From Planctomycetota bacterium (lineage in GTDB: Bacteria > Planctomycetota > UBA1135 > GCA-002686595), in NCBI GenBank assembly GCA_002862085.1, contig PKCK01000063.1, forward strand, positions 62,001-126,000: 64,000 bases of DNA. Reading direction: 5' to 3'. Shown in pieces: positions 1-9,220 of the stretch (its first letter is position 1; the number at the start of each line of letters is the position of its first letter). The notes beneath the pieces were generated by a model that was not told the DNA's origin, searched no databases, and saw only the letters and a list, made by a program, of their open reading frames with translations. The translations under genes were made by a program, and so were the position numbers.

Positions 1-1372
1 CGACGATCTCTCCTGCGCTCGCCGTGTCCTGGTCCACCAGAACGTGGATGGTCTCCGGGCGAAGCTGCTCGACATTCGCTCGTTGCAGGCGGTGGGTCTC
101 CACGACGCGCGTCGGGGTGAGGAACACGCCTCGTTCTCGGGTCGAACGGACCTCGTGAGGGACGACCTCCGTGCTCGGGTGCAGGAAGTAGCTCATGAAG
201 AGCCCCGCCTCGGCCCAGGAGCCGCCCGGATTCCCGGTGAGATCGATGATCCAGTGGGACTCCTGGCGGAAGAGTTCGGCGACCTCTGCGAGTGCGGGCT
301 CCAGGGTCGGCGCTTCCGAGAGCGGGCCGGGGTCGGGGCCACGGAAGCGGAAGCTGCCCAACCTCAGGAAGGCCACCTCCTCGCCCGATGGTGTCCTGAG
401 CAGCCGAGCCTCCATGCCGAACGCCTCCATCCACTCGTCCGAGAGAAGGCCCACCCCGACGGGATCACCGGGCCCGCGGCGCGCATCCCTGTACCAGCGG
501 CGACGGGCGCGCAGTGCCTGCCTCGGTGCGCGAGCGGTGGGACCACCTCCCCGTGATGCTGCGCTGCCAGGATCCAGGCGCTCCGCGAGCTCCAGGGGGT
601 GCAGGCGGTACCTGAGCCCGCCAGGAGCGTCACCGCCCTCGAAGACTCCGGCGTTCCTGAGGAGGCCGAGGTGCATCCGGCCTCCGGCGGCCGAGGTCAC
701 CTCCAGTCGAGCGACGGAGCCGAGCGCGCCTCGGATGAGCAGCTCTGCGTCGTGCGCGGTCTCGACGGACACGCCGTCGACCGAGGCCAGTGGCCACCAC
801 TCGAGCGGCTCGGCCAGCGCGCGAAGCCTTTCCCCCTCGCTCCCCGGGTGGTTCGGTCCGAAGGCGGCGCTGGCGCGGAGGAACGCCGCCGCGCGGGCCG
901 GGCTCAGATCCGAGACATCGGTCGCTCCGCAGCTCTCGAGCCAGCCAGCGCGCGCGGCGAGGGCCTCCTCGATGCTGCGCACGTTGGGGCTGGGGAGCCC
1001 GGCGTGAACCCGTCCATCCAGCTCCACGAACTGGACCCACTCCGGCTCTGCGACGGGGCCGGACCAGAAGCGGGGCGAGACGGTGAGCCCCGCGTGGGGG
1101 TCGTCGAGATCCGAGAGCAGGGCCCTCATCACTCCGTAGAACGCGGCGGGCGAGGAAGCCTCCACCGCAGCGACGCGATAGCGGGAGCGGAGGTCTTCGG
1201 CGCTGACCCCGGCCGGATCCAGTCCTTCGAACTGGGTCTCGATCGTGTCGACATAGGCGTCGAACGTCGCTTGCCGAAGACGCTCGTCGAAGACCGTGCC
1301 GTCGACGCTCTTGCAGCCGGCCGTGCTGAGGGCGCTCGTCACTGCGAGCCAGAGGAGGACCCGTCCCGACAT
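1..1372 (-). CDS. S41-family peptidase, lipoprotein-like, C-terminus cut off by the window edge
   Basis: Secreted or lipid-anchored serine protease of the S41 (C-terminal processing / tricorn-like) family. The frame opens with ATG at 1372 and stays open to base 1, giving 457 codons without a stop. The N-terminus is a signal peptide ending STAGC, a weak lipobox. A helical region follows, then a PDZ-like stretch (WWPLASVDGVSVE, around residues 180-230). The family hallmarks are DLTGNPGG near residue 374 and DTASAGEIV at the edge, which holds the nucleophile Ser of SAGE. The Lys part of the dyad lies outside the window. The gene starts 6 nt after the galE stop, so it is probably co-transcribed with aroA-galE. 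No functional link to galactose metabolism is visible. The family call is firm; the substrate is unknown. Confidence 0.85.
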   Translation of the reverse strand, partial: MSGRVLLWLAVTSALSTAGCKSVDGTVFDERLRQATFDAYVDTIETQFEGLDPAGVSAEDLRSRYRVAAVEASSPAAFYGVMRALLSDLDDPHAGLTVSPRFWSGPVAEPEWVQFVELDGRVHAGLPSPNVRSIEEALAARAGWLESCGATDVSDLSPARAAAFLRASAAFGPNHPGSEGERLRALAEPLEWWPLASVDGVSVETAHDAELLIRGALGSVARLEVTSAAGGRMHLGLLRNAGVFEGGDAPGGLRYRLHPLELAERLDPGSAASRGGGPTARAPRQALRARRRWYRDARRGPGDPVGVGLLSDEWMEAFGMEARLLRTPSGEEVAFLRLGSFRFRGPDPGPLSEAPTLEPALAEVAELFRQESHWIIDLTGNPGGSWAEAGLFMSYFLHPSTEVVPHEVRSTRERGVFLTPTRVVETHRLQRANVEQLRPETIHVLVDQDTASAGEIV

Positions 1373-1378
1373 CTGGTG

Positions 1379-2395
1379 TCACTGCGAGCGGTAGCCGTCC
1401 GGGTTCTTCGAGAGGAATCCCCAAGCATCCCCGATCACATCGCGGACATCCCCCCTCCGGGGGACCCAGCCCAGGACGTCTTTCGCGCGGGAGCCTCCCG
1501 ACACCAGCTTGGCGGGATCACCCTCTCGGCGCGGCACGATCTCGGCGGGTATCGGATGGCCCGTGATCTCGCGGGCCGCGTCGATGATCTCCTTCACGGT
1601 GAACCCCGTGCCCGTGCCGAGATGGCACCGAAGGTTGCCGCGATCGAGCTGCAGGTGCTTCAGGGCGCGCAGGTGCGCGTCAGCGAGATCGATCACGTGG
1701 ATGTAGTCACGGATGCAGGTGCCGTCGCGCGTGTCGTAGTCGTCGCCGAAGATCTTGATCTTCTCGCGCCGGCCGAGCGCGACCTGGAGGACCAGCGGAA
1801 TGAGGTGCGTCTCCGGTTCGTGGTCCTCGCCGATGCTGCCGTCGAGCGAGGCGCCCGCGGCGTTGAAGTAGCGCAGCGCCGCGTAGCGAAGCCCATAGGC
1901 GTGACTGTAGTCGGACATCATGTGCTCCATGTGGAGCTTGGTCCGTCCGTAGGGATTGATCGGGTCCTGAGGGTGGCCGTCCGGGATCGGGATCTCCCGC
2001 GGCTCTCCGTAGGTCGCGCAAGAGCTGGAGAAGACGATGTCCCTCACTCCAGCGGCCCGCATCTCCTCGAGCAGGTTCCAGGTCGCATGGACGTTCTCCA
2101 GGTAGTACTTGGCGGGGTCGGTCACGGACTCCCCCACGTAGCACTTCGCGGCGAAGTGAATGACAGCTCGTGGAGCGTGCGCGTCGAGTGCGGCGCGGAT
2201 GGCCCCGCGGTCCTTGAGATCGGCCTCCACGAGAGGGGCGGTGATCGCCTCGCGGTGTCCGCTCGAGAGATCGTCGAGGACGACGACCTCCACGCCGCAG
2301 CGCTGGAGGGCCGCGACGCAGTGGCTGCCGATGTAGCCCGCGCCACCGCAGACAAGGATCGGTCCCTCGGGAGCTGCGCTGAGGAGATCGCTCAT
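1379..2395 (-). CDS. galE: UDP-glucose 4-epimerase
   Basis: Interconverts UDP-glucose and UDP-galactose in the cytoplasm, supplying precursors for polysaccharide or lipid glycosylation. At 338 aa it has the usual length for an extended short-chain dehydrogenase. It shows the NAD-binding GGAGYIGSH near residue 17, the catalytic SSSCATYG segment and the YGRTKLH (YxxxK) motif, followed by the RYFNAAGA and GTGTGFTV stretches typical of GalE. It lies between aroA (42-nt gap) and the S41 protease (6-nt gap), all on the minus strand. A TAAGAT hexamer sits exactly 6 nt before the ATG, so it may also have its own leaderless promoter. Confidence 0.95.
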   Translation of the reverse strand: MSDLLSAAPEGPILVCGGAGYIGSHCVAALQRCGVEVVVLDDLSSGHREAITAPLVEADLKDRGAIRAALDAHAPRAVIHFAAKCYVGESVTDPAKYYLENVHATWNLLEEMRAAGVRDIVFSSSCATYGEPREIPIPDGHPQDPINPYGRTKLHMEHMMSDYSHAYGLRYAALRYFNAAGASLDGSIGEDHEPETHLIPLVLQVALGRREKIKIFGDDYDTRDGTCIRDYIHVIDLADAHLRALKHLQLDRGNLRCHLGTGTGFTVKEIIDAAREITGHPIPAEIVPRREGDPAKLVSGGSRAKDVLGWVPRRGDVRDVIGDAWGFLSKNPDGYRSQ

Positions 2396-2401
2396 GGGGT
2401 C

Positions 2402-2407
2402 ATCTTA
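2402..2407 (-). promoter_or_regulatory. Putative -10 element (TAAGAT) of galE
   Basis: TAAGAT on the minus strand, then GACCCC, then the galE ATG. The 6-nt gap leaves almost no room for a 5' UTR, suggesting a leaderless transcript. The same TANNNT-to-start spacing recurs across the window. No -35 box was identified. Confidence 0.4.
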
Positions 2408-2437
2408 GCGGTTGATGAAGCAGCGGTCTCCGTCGTG

Positions 2438-3853
2438 TCACGCCCCTGCGGCGGAGAGGTCCTGCCAGAAGGTGGGCCAGGACTTCGAGACGCAGTCGGG
2501 GTCCAGGATCCGCGCGTGAGGTTCGAACAGTGACATCAGGGCGAATGCGAAGGCCATGCGATGGTCGCCTCTCGGGTCGAGCGGCACGGGCGAACTCGGG
2601 CGTCTCACCCTCGGTCCGATCCTCAGAGTGCGATCGCTCGAATCCACCTGGAACCCGATCGCGATCAGCCCCTCTGCCAGCACGGCGATCCTCGAGCTCT
2701 CCTTCCCCGGGAGCGTCTCGAGTCCGGTGAGCTCGAGCTCCTCACCGCGATCCGCGAGGAAGCCGCCGACCGCGGCGAGGACGGGGGCGACATCGGGAAC
2801 CCCGGAACAGTCGATGACGCCGCCGCGCGTGGGTGCTCCGGAGAGTCCCAGCTGCTCCTCGCTGGAGAGCGATGCGTCGCAGCCCAGCCGCGCCATCAGG
2901 GTCGGGAAGGCCGCGTCAGGCTGAGCGGATCCGACCCCCACGCCCCGAACGGTGGTCGCCTGGCCGCCGCACAGAGCGCCTGCGGCGAGCGCCACCGCCG
3001 CGCTGCTCGCGTCGGCCTCGATCCGGATCGAAGCCCGTGGAGCGCGCAGCGGTCCGCGGATCGTGAAGCGCGTCGCATGGCCCCGCGGTCCGTCCCCGAC
3101 GACGGAGGTGCGGGTGATGACCGCGCCGAAGCGTTCCAGGACCGAAGCCGTGATGTTCACGTAGCCCTCGCTCGGGATGGGGCCAACGACCCGTAGTTCG
3201 TGATGGCCTTCATGGCTCGCGAGCGCGACGAGGAGCGCGGACACCTCCTGGCTGGATCCGGGCTCGACGAGCTCCAGTCCTCTGGGCGGCGTCGCCGCCG
3301 TGAGGAGCGCCGGCCAGCCGTTCTCGAGGCCTCCATGCTCCACGCCGGCCCCGGCCGCTCGAAGTGCGTGGAACAGCGCCGGGCTCCGACGATTCGTCAA
3401 GGTCCCCGCGGGAACGATCTCGGCGCCGCTGCCTGCTGGCCGCCCGAGAGCGGCGATGGCGGTGAACAGTCGGGCCGAGGTCCCCGACTCCCCGACCGGG
3501 AACTCCACCCAGGGGCGCTGTCCCTCGACAGGACCTGGAGGTGCGCCGATCAGGGCCCCGCGTCCGACGCGCGGGATGAGCGCCGTCGCGAGCAGGTCGT
3601 CCGCCTTCCCCTCGGACGGAAACCGGGCTCCGCCCACCCTCGCGCACCGCAGCGCGTGGAGCACGTCCCCTCCGGCCGGGAGACCCTCGAAGCGCGTCTC
3701 GCCCTTCGCGAGGAGCGCGCAGGCGAGGACGCGCTGCGCGACCGATTTGGAGGTCGGCACCCGGACCTCGCCCTGGATCCGGAGCCGGGGACCGAGTGTC
3801 CGCGCCGCGCCCTGCCGTGGGTCCTGGGTGCTGTCGCCGTCGGAGGAGGTCAT
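2438..3853 (-). CDS. aroA: 3-phosphoshikimate 1-carboxyvinyltransferase (EPSP synthase)
   Basis: Sixth step of the shikimate pathway: transfers enolpyruvate from PEP to shikimate-3-phosphate. The 471-aa protein is divergent, but the recognisable active-site motifs are all present in order: PTSKSVAQR near residue 33, GESGTSARL (family form GNAGTAxR), SSQEVSALL, ADASSAAVALAAG, PDVAPVLA with its Asp, LPGKESSRI with Lys/Glu/Arg, DHRMAFA, and SKSWPTF with the C-terminal Lys. It is therefore probably active. It has an extra N-terminal stretch of about 20 residues. It is transcribed divergently from purC across 68 bp and is first in a likely aroA-galE-S41 unit. A TACGAT hexamer about 30 nt upstream of the start could be its promoter. 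Confidence 0.9.
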   Translation of the reverse strand: MTSSDGDSTQDPRQGAARTLGPRLRIQGEVRVPTSKSVAQRVLACALLAKGETRFEGLPAGGDVLHALRCARVGGARFPSEGKADDLLATALIPRVGRGALIGAPPGPVEGQRPWVEFPVGESGTSARLFTAIAALGRPAGSGAEIVPAGTLTNRRSPALFHALRAAGAGVEHGGLENGWPALLTAATPPRGLELVEPGSSQEVSALLVALASHEGHHELRVVGPIPSEGYVNITASVLERFGAVITRTSVVGDGPRGHATRFTIRGPLRAPRASIRIEADASSAAVALAAGALCGGQATTVRGVGVGSAQPDAAFPTLMARLGCDASLSSEEQLGLSGAPTRGGVIDCSGVPDVAPVLAAVGGFLADRGEELELTGLETLPGKESSRIAVLAEGLIAIGFQVDSSDRTLRIGPRVRRPSSPVPLDPRGDHRMAFAFALMSLFEPHARILDPDCVSKSWPTFWQDLSAAGA

Positions 3854-3921
3854 GGGGTCAGCCGGTTCATGGAACCGCCTGAATCGTAGCGTGGAGCCGA
3901 TGTCGGTCGCATCCTCTGGGC

Positions 3922-4821
3922 ATGAGCGACGTCTACCTCGGCAAGAGCGACCGCCCCCCTGGCCTGAAGCAGGTGGCCTCCGGCAAGGTGCGCGACATCT
4001 ATCGGCTGGACGACGACCACCTGCTGTTCGTCACGTCCGACCGCGTCTCTGCGTTCGACGTGGTGATGGATCAGGGACTGCCGGGGAAGGGACGGATCCT
4101 GACGGCCATCGCCGCCTACTGGTTCGAGGAGACGCGCGACATCGTCGCGAACCACCTGGTCTCGACGTCGATCGAAGACGTGGAGGGCCTGGACCCGGAG
4201 TGGCGCGAGCGACTGCGCGGTCGGGTCATGATCGTTCGGGAGACGACGCCGGACCCGATCGAGTGGGTGGTTCGCGGGTACATCGCGGGCTCCGGTTGGA
4301 AGGAGTACCAGGAGTCCGGCACCGTGTGTTCCATTCCGCTGGCCGCGGGCCTTCAGCAGGCTTCGAAGCTCCCTCATCCGATCGTGACGCCGACGACCAA
4401 GCACGAGGAGAAGGATCGACCGCTGTCGCCGGCGGAGGCCGAGCAGCTCGTCGGCGCCGAGCGATGGGCCCACGGGAAGGACCTTTGCCTGAAGCTGTAC
4501 GCGCGGGGGGAGCAGGTCCTCGCCGGGCACGACCTGATCCTCGCGGACACCAAGTTCGAGCTTGGCGTACGCGGCGGCGAGGTCCTCCTGATCGACGAGG
4601 CGCTCACGCCCGACTCCTCGCGGATGTGGGCCGGGAACGACTACGCGGTCGGGATCAGCCCGCCGAGCTTCGACAAGCAGATCCTTCGGGATTGGCTCGA
4701 GACGCTGGATTGGGACAAGCAGTACCCGCCGCCGACCCTCGACGCCGCGGTTCTCGAGCGCGTCGCAGAGAGGTACCGGGAGGTCTGCAAGACCCTGACG
4801 GGCTCCGCTCCCGTCGATTGA
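3922..4821 (+). CDS. purC: Phosphoribosylaminoimidazole-succinocarboxamide synthase (SAICAR synthetase)
   Basis: De novo purine synthesis: ATP-dependent ligation of aspartate to CAIR. At 299 aa it is of the longer SAICAR synthetase type. Family stretches include SGKVRDIYRLDDDHLLFVTSDRVSAFD at the N-terminus (shown in halves: SGKVRDIYRL and TSDRVSAFD), the WVVRGYIAGSGWKEY segment, the ADTKFELG motif and LIDEALTPDSSR near the C-terminus. It stands alone, with no other pur genes in the window. It is divergent from aroA and convergent with the DUF1501 gene, which ends 52 nt away. Confidence 0.95.
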   Translation: MSDVYLGKSDRPPGLKQVASGKVRDIYRLDDDHLLFVTSDRVSAFDVVMDQGLPGKGRILTAIAAYWFEETRDIVANHLVSTSIEDVEGLDPEWRERLRGRVMIVRETTPDPIEWVVRGYIAGSGWKEYQESGTVCSIPLAAGLQQASKLPHPIVTPTTKHEEKDRPLSPAEAEQLVGAERWAHGKDLCLKLYARGEQVLAGHDLILADTKFELGVRGGEVLLIDEALTPDSSRMWAGNDYAVGISPPSFDKQILRDWLETLDWDKQYPPPTLDAAVLERVAERYREVCKTLTGSAPVD

Positions 4822-4873
4822 GGGCCCTCGATCGTGCGCGCCCGGGCCGCAGGCGAGGCCGGGTCGAACACCC

Positions 4874-6322
4874 TCAGGCGAAGATGTCGCTCACCACGCG
4901 TCCGTGGACGTCGGTGAGGCGGAAGTCGCGCCCCTGGAGCCGGTAGACCAGGCGCTCGTGGTTCACCCCGAGGAGGTGGAGCATGGTCGCGTGGACGTCG
5001 TGCACGTCCATCGCGCCGCTCACGGGCGCGAACCCGATCTCATCGGTCTGTCCATGGGAGTGACCGGGTTTGACGCCCCCGCCGGCCATCCAGAGCGTGA
5101 ACGCCTCGACGTGATGGTCCCGTCCGAGTTCCTTCCGCACCTCCCCGAGGGGGGTGCGTCCGAACTCGCCGCCCCAGACGACGAGCGTGTCCTCCAGCAT
5201 CCCGAGGGACTCCAGGTCCCGGACGAGCGCGGCTGACGCCTGATCGACCTCCCGGCACCGGGCCTCCAGCGGGCCACCGAGGTGATTGTTGGGGTCGCCG
5301 TGATGATCCCAGTCCGTGTGGTAGAGCTGGACGAATCGTGACCCGCGCTGCAGCAGCCGCCGCGCGAGCAGGCAATTCCTGGCGAAGGAGGGCGCGTCGG
5401 GGTCCACGCCGTAGAGGTCGAGCGTGGCCTTCGACTCGGAGTTGAGATCGATGACGTCGGGCGTGGACGCCTGCATGCGGTGCGCGAGCTCGTAGGTCTC
5501 GACGCGATCCGCGATCGAGCGCTCGCCCATGCGCTTCGCGGTGAGCCTGTCGAGACCCTGGATGAGCTCGATCGTCTCGCCCTGGGCCGCGTCGGAGATC
5601 CCCTCCGGCGTGCCGAGGTCGAGGACCGGATCGCCGCTCGCGCGGAACGGGGTGCCGCTGCAGGCGGATGGCAGGAACGCGTTCCCCCAGAGCGGCGCAC
5701 CGCCACGCGGCCCCCTCGGGCCCGACTGCAGGACCACGAACCCCGGGAGATCGTCCGCCTCGGCTCCGAGCCCGTAGAGGCTCCAGGAACCGAAGCTCGG
5801 CCTGCCGAAGAGTCCGTGCCCCGTGTTCATGAACAGCTTCGCAGGACCGTGGTTGATCTCCTTGCCCTGGACCCCGCGCAGGAAGCAGAGCTTGTCAGCG
5901 ATCTTCCCGATGTGCGGGAGCAGCTCCGAGACGGGGGCCCCGGATTCACCGTGTCTTTCGAACCGACGGCGCGTTCCGAGCAGCTTCGAGCGCGCCGGGT
6001 CGATGAAGGCGAAGCGTCGCCCCGTCGCGAGGCTCGGCGGCAAGGGTTCCCCGTCCAGCTTCTGAAGCGCTGGCTTGGGCTCGAAGAGCTCCAGCTGGCT
6101 CGGGGCGCCAGCCATGAAGAGCCACACGACGCGCTTCGCCCGAGGTGCGTGGTGGAGACCGACCGCCCCCTGTCGACGAGGCGCGAGACCCGCGACGCCG
6201 TCACGGGCGAAGGCGTCGCCGAGCGCCAGGGCTCCGAGTCCGGAAGCGCTCGCCCGGAGGACGTCTCGGCGAGCGATCCGAAGGCGTCGCTGCCGCGTGG
6301 ACTCCTGGTTCGATCGACTCAT
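4874..6322 (-). CDS. DUF1501 domain-containing exported protein
   Basis: A 482-aa member of the DUF1501 family (alkaline-phosphatase-superfamily fold), which is greatly expanded in planctomycetes and almost always encoded beside a DUF1549/DUF1553 cytochrome protein. The N-terminus carries a twin-arginine-like run (RQRRLRIARRDVLRASASG) before a hydrophobic stretch, so export by Tat is likely. Recognisable segments are VVWLFMAGAPSQLELFEPKP, LFMNTGHGLFGRP, the GGEFGRTP motif and GKDHH-like GRDHH. The ATG at 6322 is chosen because it overlaps the upstream stop as ATGA; the open frame further upstream is only antisense to the neighbour's codons. The biochemical role of the family is unresolved. 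Confidence 0.9.
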   Translation of the reverse strand: MSRSNQESTRQRRLRIARRDVLRASASGLGALALGDAFARDGVAGLAPRRQGAVGLHHAPRAKRVVWLFMAGAPSQLELFEPKPALQKLDGEPLPPSLATGRRFAFIDPARSKLLGTRRRFERHGESGAPVSELLPHIGKIADKLCFLRGVQGKEINHGPAKLFMNTGHGLFGRPSFGSWSLYGLGAEADDLPGFVVLQSGPRGPRGGAPLWGNAFLPSACSGTPFRASGDPVLDLGTPEGISDAAQGETIELIQGLDRLTAKRMGERSIADRVETYELAHRMQASTPDVIDLNSESKATLDLYGVDPDAPSFARNCLLARRLLQRGSRFVQLYHTDWDHHGDPNNHLGGPLEARCREVDQASAALVRDLESLGMLEDTLVVWGGEFGRTPLGEVRKELGRDHHVEAFTLWMAGGGVKPGHSHGQTDEIGFAPVSGAMDVHDVHATMLHLLGVNHERLVYRLQGRDFRLTDVHGRVVSDIFA

Positions 6323-9141
6323 GGGGCGTGCGTGAACTCCCCCATGTTGAACAGCGCGCGGGCGAAGCCGACCCAGGCGGCTCGCTTTCCGTCTCGATCG
6401 CGCACTGATCGGATGAAGTCGACGAGCAGGTCGAGCTCTTGGTTGGAGGGCGATCGTTGAAGCGCCCAGCCGAACGCGGCGACGATTCGCTCCCCGTCGG
6501 GCACGTCGCCGTCGGGGCCGACCTCCCGATCGAGCCGGGCCACGAGCTCGCGGGCGAGCTCCATGACCTGGGGGTCGTTCACCAGCGCGAGCGCCTGGAG
6601 CGGTGTCCGCGAGGTGGTCCGCCGCACGCAGCTCGCATCCCGGCCCGGTGCATCGAAGGTCCCGAAGAACGGATAGGGAGAGGAGCGCCAGATCCGCGTG
6701 TAGAGGGAGCGTCGGTAGCGTCCTTCTCCAGCCGGACTCCTCCAGCTCTTCTTCGTCTGCGTGAACGCGAAGACTCCGGGCGGCTGCGGAGGCTCCACCG
6801 GAGGGCCGAAGGGACGCGCGACGAGGCGCCCGCTCGCGACGAGCATGGCGTCTCGAATCGCCTCCCCACTCAATCGACGCAGTTCGCGGCGGCCGACCAG
6901 GACGTTGTCTGGATCCTGATCTCGCAGCGCGGGATCGACGCCCCTCCCCTGGCGGTACGTCCGCGACAGGACCATCTGCCGGAGGAGGTGCCGGCGCGAG
7001 TCCCCGCTCGCGAGCATCTCCCCTGCGAGCCACTCCAGCAGCTCCGGATGGGAGGGACGAGCGCCGCGAACGCCGAAATCGTCGACCGTCTCGACGAGCC
7101 CGCGTCCGAAGAGATGGCTCCACCACCGGTTCACGGTGACCCGACGCATCAACGCGTTCTCCGGCCCGACGATCCAGCGCGCGAAGGCGAGGCGGTCCTG
7201 GGGCGGTTCCTGTCCGCTTCGATCGAGCGCCGCCGGAACGTGAGGAGCGACCAGCTCGCGCGGCTCCATGAAGGAGCCTCGCTCGAAGCGCCTCGTCATT
7301 CGCGGGATGGTCCTCTCCTCGAGGACGAGGGTCGTCGGAACGTTCGGGCGCAGGCGCCGGTGGAAGTCGAGCGCCTGGGACGCTTCGCGCCACTCCTCCG
7401 GTACGAGCGGGTTCTCCGGGTCGAACGTGGCGGCGAGGCCGAGGCGGAACGAGCCGAGGGTCCGATTGGCGCCGGCCTCCTGGACGAGCTCGAGCTTCAG
7501 CTCGGAGCCGGCCTCCAATTCCTCCTCGAGCGTGAGGACGAGCACCTCGGGCTCACTCCAGTCCTCGGGGAGCGACCAGCCGGTCTCGGGATCGTCGTCG
7601 ATGACACCCGGCATGGCGACGCCGCGGGGATCCGGGCGAGGGGTGTCGGGTCCGACTGGGTCTCCACCTCGTGACGCCCGCGCCGAGTCGATCCCGATCG
7701 TTCTCCACTCGGCGTCCGTCTCGGTCGCGACGCGGACGAGGAGACGGACCTCCTGGAGCAGGAAGGTCCGCTTGCGACCCCGGCCCGGGCCGCCCTGCGG
7801 CAGCGCTTCGATCCGCAGATGGCGCGCGCCCGTTGGAGGGACCAGCCCTTCGAGGGTGTAGGTCGAATACACGGCGTTCTGGCCGAGGACTCGGTAACCA
7901 CCGTCCTCCTCGAGCCGGAGCTCCGGCCCGTTGGATCCACGCGCGCTGGAGGGCTGCCAGGTCCTGAACGGCCCCTGAGCCGCGGCGCGTCGCAGGGAAA
8001 GCTCGGTGATGAGCCGCGCCTCTTCAGCCTCGAACGTGGCGACGGCTTCGCGTTCGAGCTCGTCCCGGGGGACGAGCAGTCTCGGCGCATCGGTCACGCC
8101 GCCGTCTGCGGTCGAATTCAAGTACGCGAAGAGACCGAAGTACTCGGTCTGCGTGATCGGATCGAACTTGTGCGTGTGGCACTGCGCGCACCCGAGCGTG
8201 GCTCCGAGCCAGACCGTGCCCGTGGTGGCGACGCGGTCGATCACCGCGTTGATCCGGTTCTCCTCGTCCTTCGCCCCGCCCTCCTGATTGATCTGAGTGT
8301 TGCGGTGGAAGCCAGTCGCGATGCGCTGCTCCCTCGTGGCGCCGGGTAGCAGGTCGCCGGCGAGCTGCTCCACGCTGAATGCGCTGAAGGGCTGGTCCCC
8401 GTGGATCGAGCGGATCACCCAGTCCCGCCAGGGCCAGATCGATCTGCCTCCGTCGATCGTGTAGCCGTGGCTGTCGGCGTAGCGCGCTGCCTCCAGCCAG
8501 TAGCGCGCCCAGTGTTCCGCGTGGGCCATGCTCGCGAGCAGCCGATCCACCTCGGCGGCGTAGGCCTCCTCGCTCGGGTCGTCGAGGAAGCGGGCCACGT
8601 CCTCCCTGCTCGGAGGAAGCCCCGTGAGGTCGAAGTGCATCCGCCGGAGGAGCTCGCGGGGCTCCGCAGGAGCCGCGAATCCGAAGCCCTCCGCCCGCAA
8701 GCGAGCTGCGATGAAGCGATCGATCGGCGCCAGGTCGCCAGCGCCGGCGAGGGCCGGTGGGGTCACGCTCCTCAGTGCGCCGTACGCCCAGTGCGGCTCC
8801 CAGAGCCCGCCAGCCTCCAGCCAGCGTCGGAGCGTCTCGAGGTCCTCGGCGGAGAGCGGCGAGCCCGCCTCCGGCGGCGGCATCCTCTCGAACTCGTCGG
8901 ACGTGGTGACGCGATGGAGCAGTTCGCTGAGGTGGGGAGCTGCTCTGTCGACAGCCCCCGGACCGCCATCGGTTCCGATCAGGCCCTCCTCGGTGTCGAG
9001 CCGCAGGCCCGATCTCCGAGCGGCCTCGTCCGGGCCGTGGCACTCGAAGCAATGCTCCGCGAGGATCGGCCGGACGTCTTCGGTCCAGCTCGGCGCCCCT
9101 TGCAGGGCAGCGGCGATGAGCAACGGAGCGGCGCTCTGCAT
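6319..9141 (-). CDS. PSCyt1/PSCyt2/PSD1 (DUF1549-DUF1553) cytochrome-type exported protein
   Basis: A 940-aa planctomycete-type protein. It starts with a short signal peptide, then a cytochrome-c-like PSCyt1 domain with CFECHG near residue 32, DUF1549 (PSCyt2, LRRMHFDLTGLPPS and a second heme-type CAQCHTHKFDP near residue 320), a lectin-like middle region around residues 390-570 with many sheet-like repeats, and a C-terminal DUF1553 (PSD1) containing NRWWSHLFGRGLV and RRTTSRTPLQALALVND. It is translationally coupled to the DUF1501 gene by an ATGA overlap. The pair is widely presumed to act in extracytoplasmic degradation or electron transfer, but no substrate is established. A TAGCTT hexamer lies 6 nt upstream of the ATG. 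Confidence 0.92.
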   Translation of the reverse strand: MQSAAPLLIAAALQGAPSWTEDVRPILAEHCFECHGPDEAARRSGLRLDTEEGLIGTDGGPGAVDRAAPHLSELLHRVTTSDEFERMPPPEAGSPLSAEDLETLRRWLEAGGLWEPHWAYGALRSVTPPALAGAGDLAPIDRFIAARLRAEGFGFAAPAEPRELLRRMHFDLTGLPPSREDVARFLDDPSEEAYAAEVDRLLASMAHAEHWARYWLEAARYADSHGYTIDGGRSIWPWRDWVIRSIHGDQPFSAFSVEQLAGDLLPGATREQRIATGFHRNTQINQEGGAKDEENRINAVIDRVATTGTVWLGATLGCAQCHTHKFDPITQTEYFGLFAYLNSTADGGVTDAPRLLVPRDELEREAVATFEAEEARLITELSLRRAAAQGPFRTWQPSSARGSNGPELRLEEDGGYRVLGQNAVYSTYTLEGLVPPTGARHLRIEALPQGGPGRGRKRTFLLQEVRLLVRVATETDAEWRTIGIDSARASRGGDPVGPDTPRPDPRGVAMPGVIDDDPETGWSLPEDWSEPEVLVLTLEEELEAGSELKLELVQEAGANRTLGSFRLGLAATFDPENPLVPEEWREASQALDFHRRLRPNVPTTLVLEERTIPRMTRRFERGSFMEPRELVAPHVPAALDRSGQEPPQDRLAFARWIVGPENALMRRVTVNRWWSHLFGRGLVETVDDFGVRGARPSHPELLEWLAGEMLASGDSRRHLLRQMVLSRTYRQGRGVDPALRDQDPDNVLVGRRELRRLSGEAIRDAMLVASGRLVARPFGPPVEPPQPPGVFAFTQTKKSWRSPAGEGRYRRSLYTRIWRSSPYPFFGTFDAPGRDASCVRRTTSRTPLQALALVNDPQVMELARELVARLDREVGPDGDVPDGERIVAAFGWALQRSPSNQELDLLVDFIRSVRDRDGKRAAWVGFARALFNMGEFTHAP

Positions 9142-9147
9142 CGCATC

Positions 9148-9153
9148 AAGCTA
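9148..9153 (-). promoter_or_regulatory. Putative -10 element (TAGCTT) of the DUF1549/DUF1501 unit
   Basis: TAGCTT, then GATGCG, then the ATG at 9141 on the minus strand. The 6-nt gap matches the leaderless arrangement seen elsewhere here. Confidence 0.35.
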
Positions 9154-9220
9154 ACAGACCCTTCGCCGGCACGCGGCGAGGTGAGCTCTGTCGACTCGCG
9201 GGACCAAGGCGCGGGTGAGC

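Noticed and set aside
6323-7393. Upstream in-frame extension of the DUF1501 protein
   Set aside because: It lies inside the DUF1549/1553 gene in another frame. The real start is the ATGA overlap at 6322.
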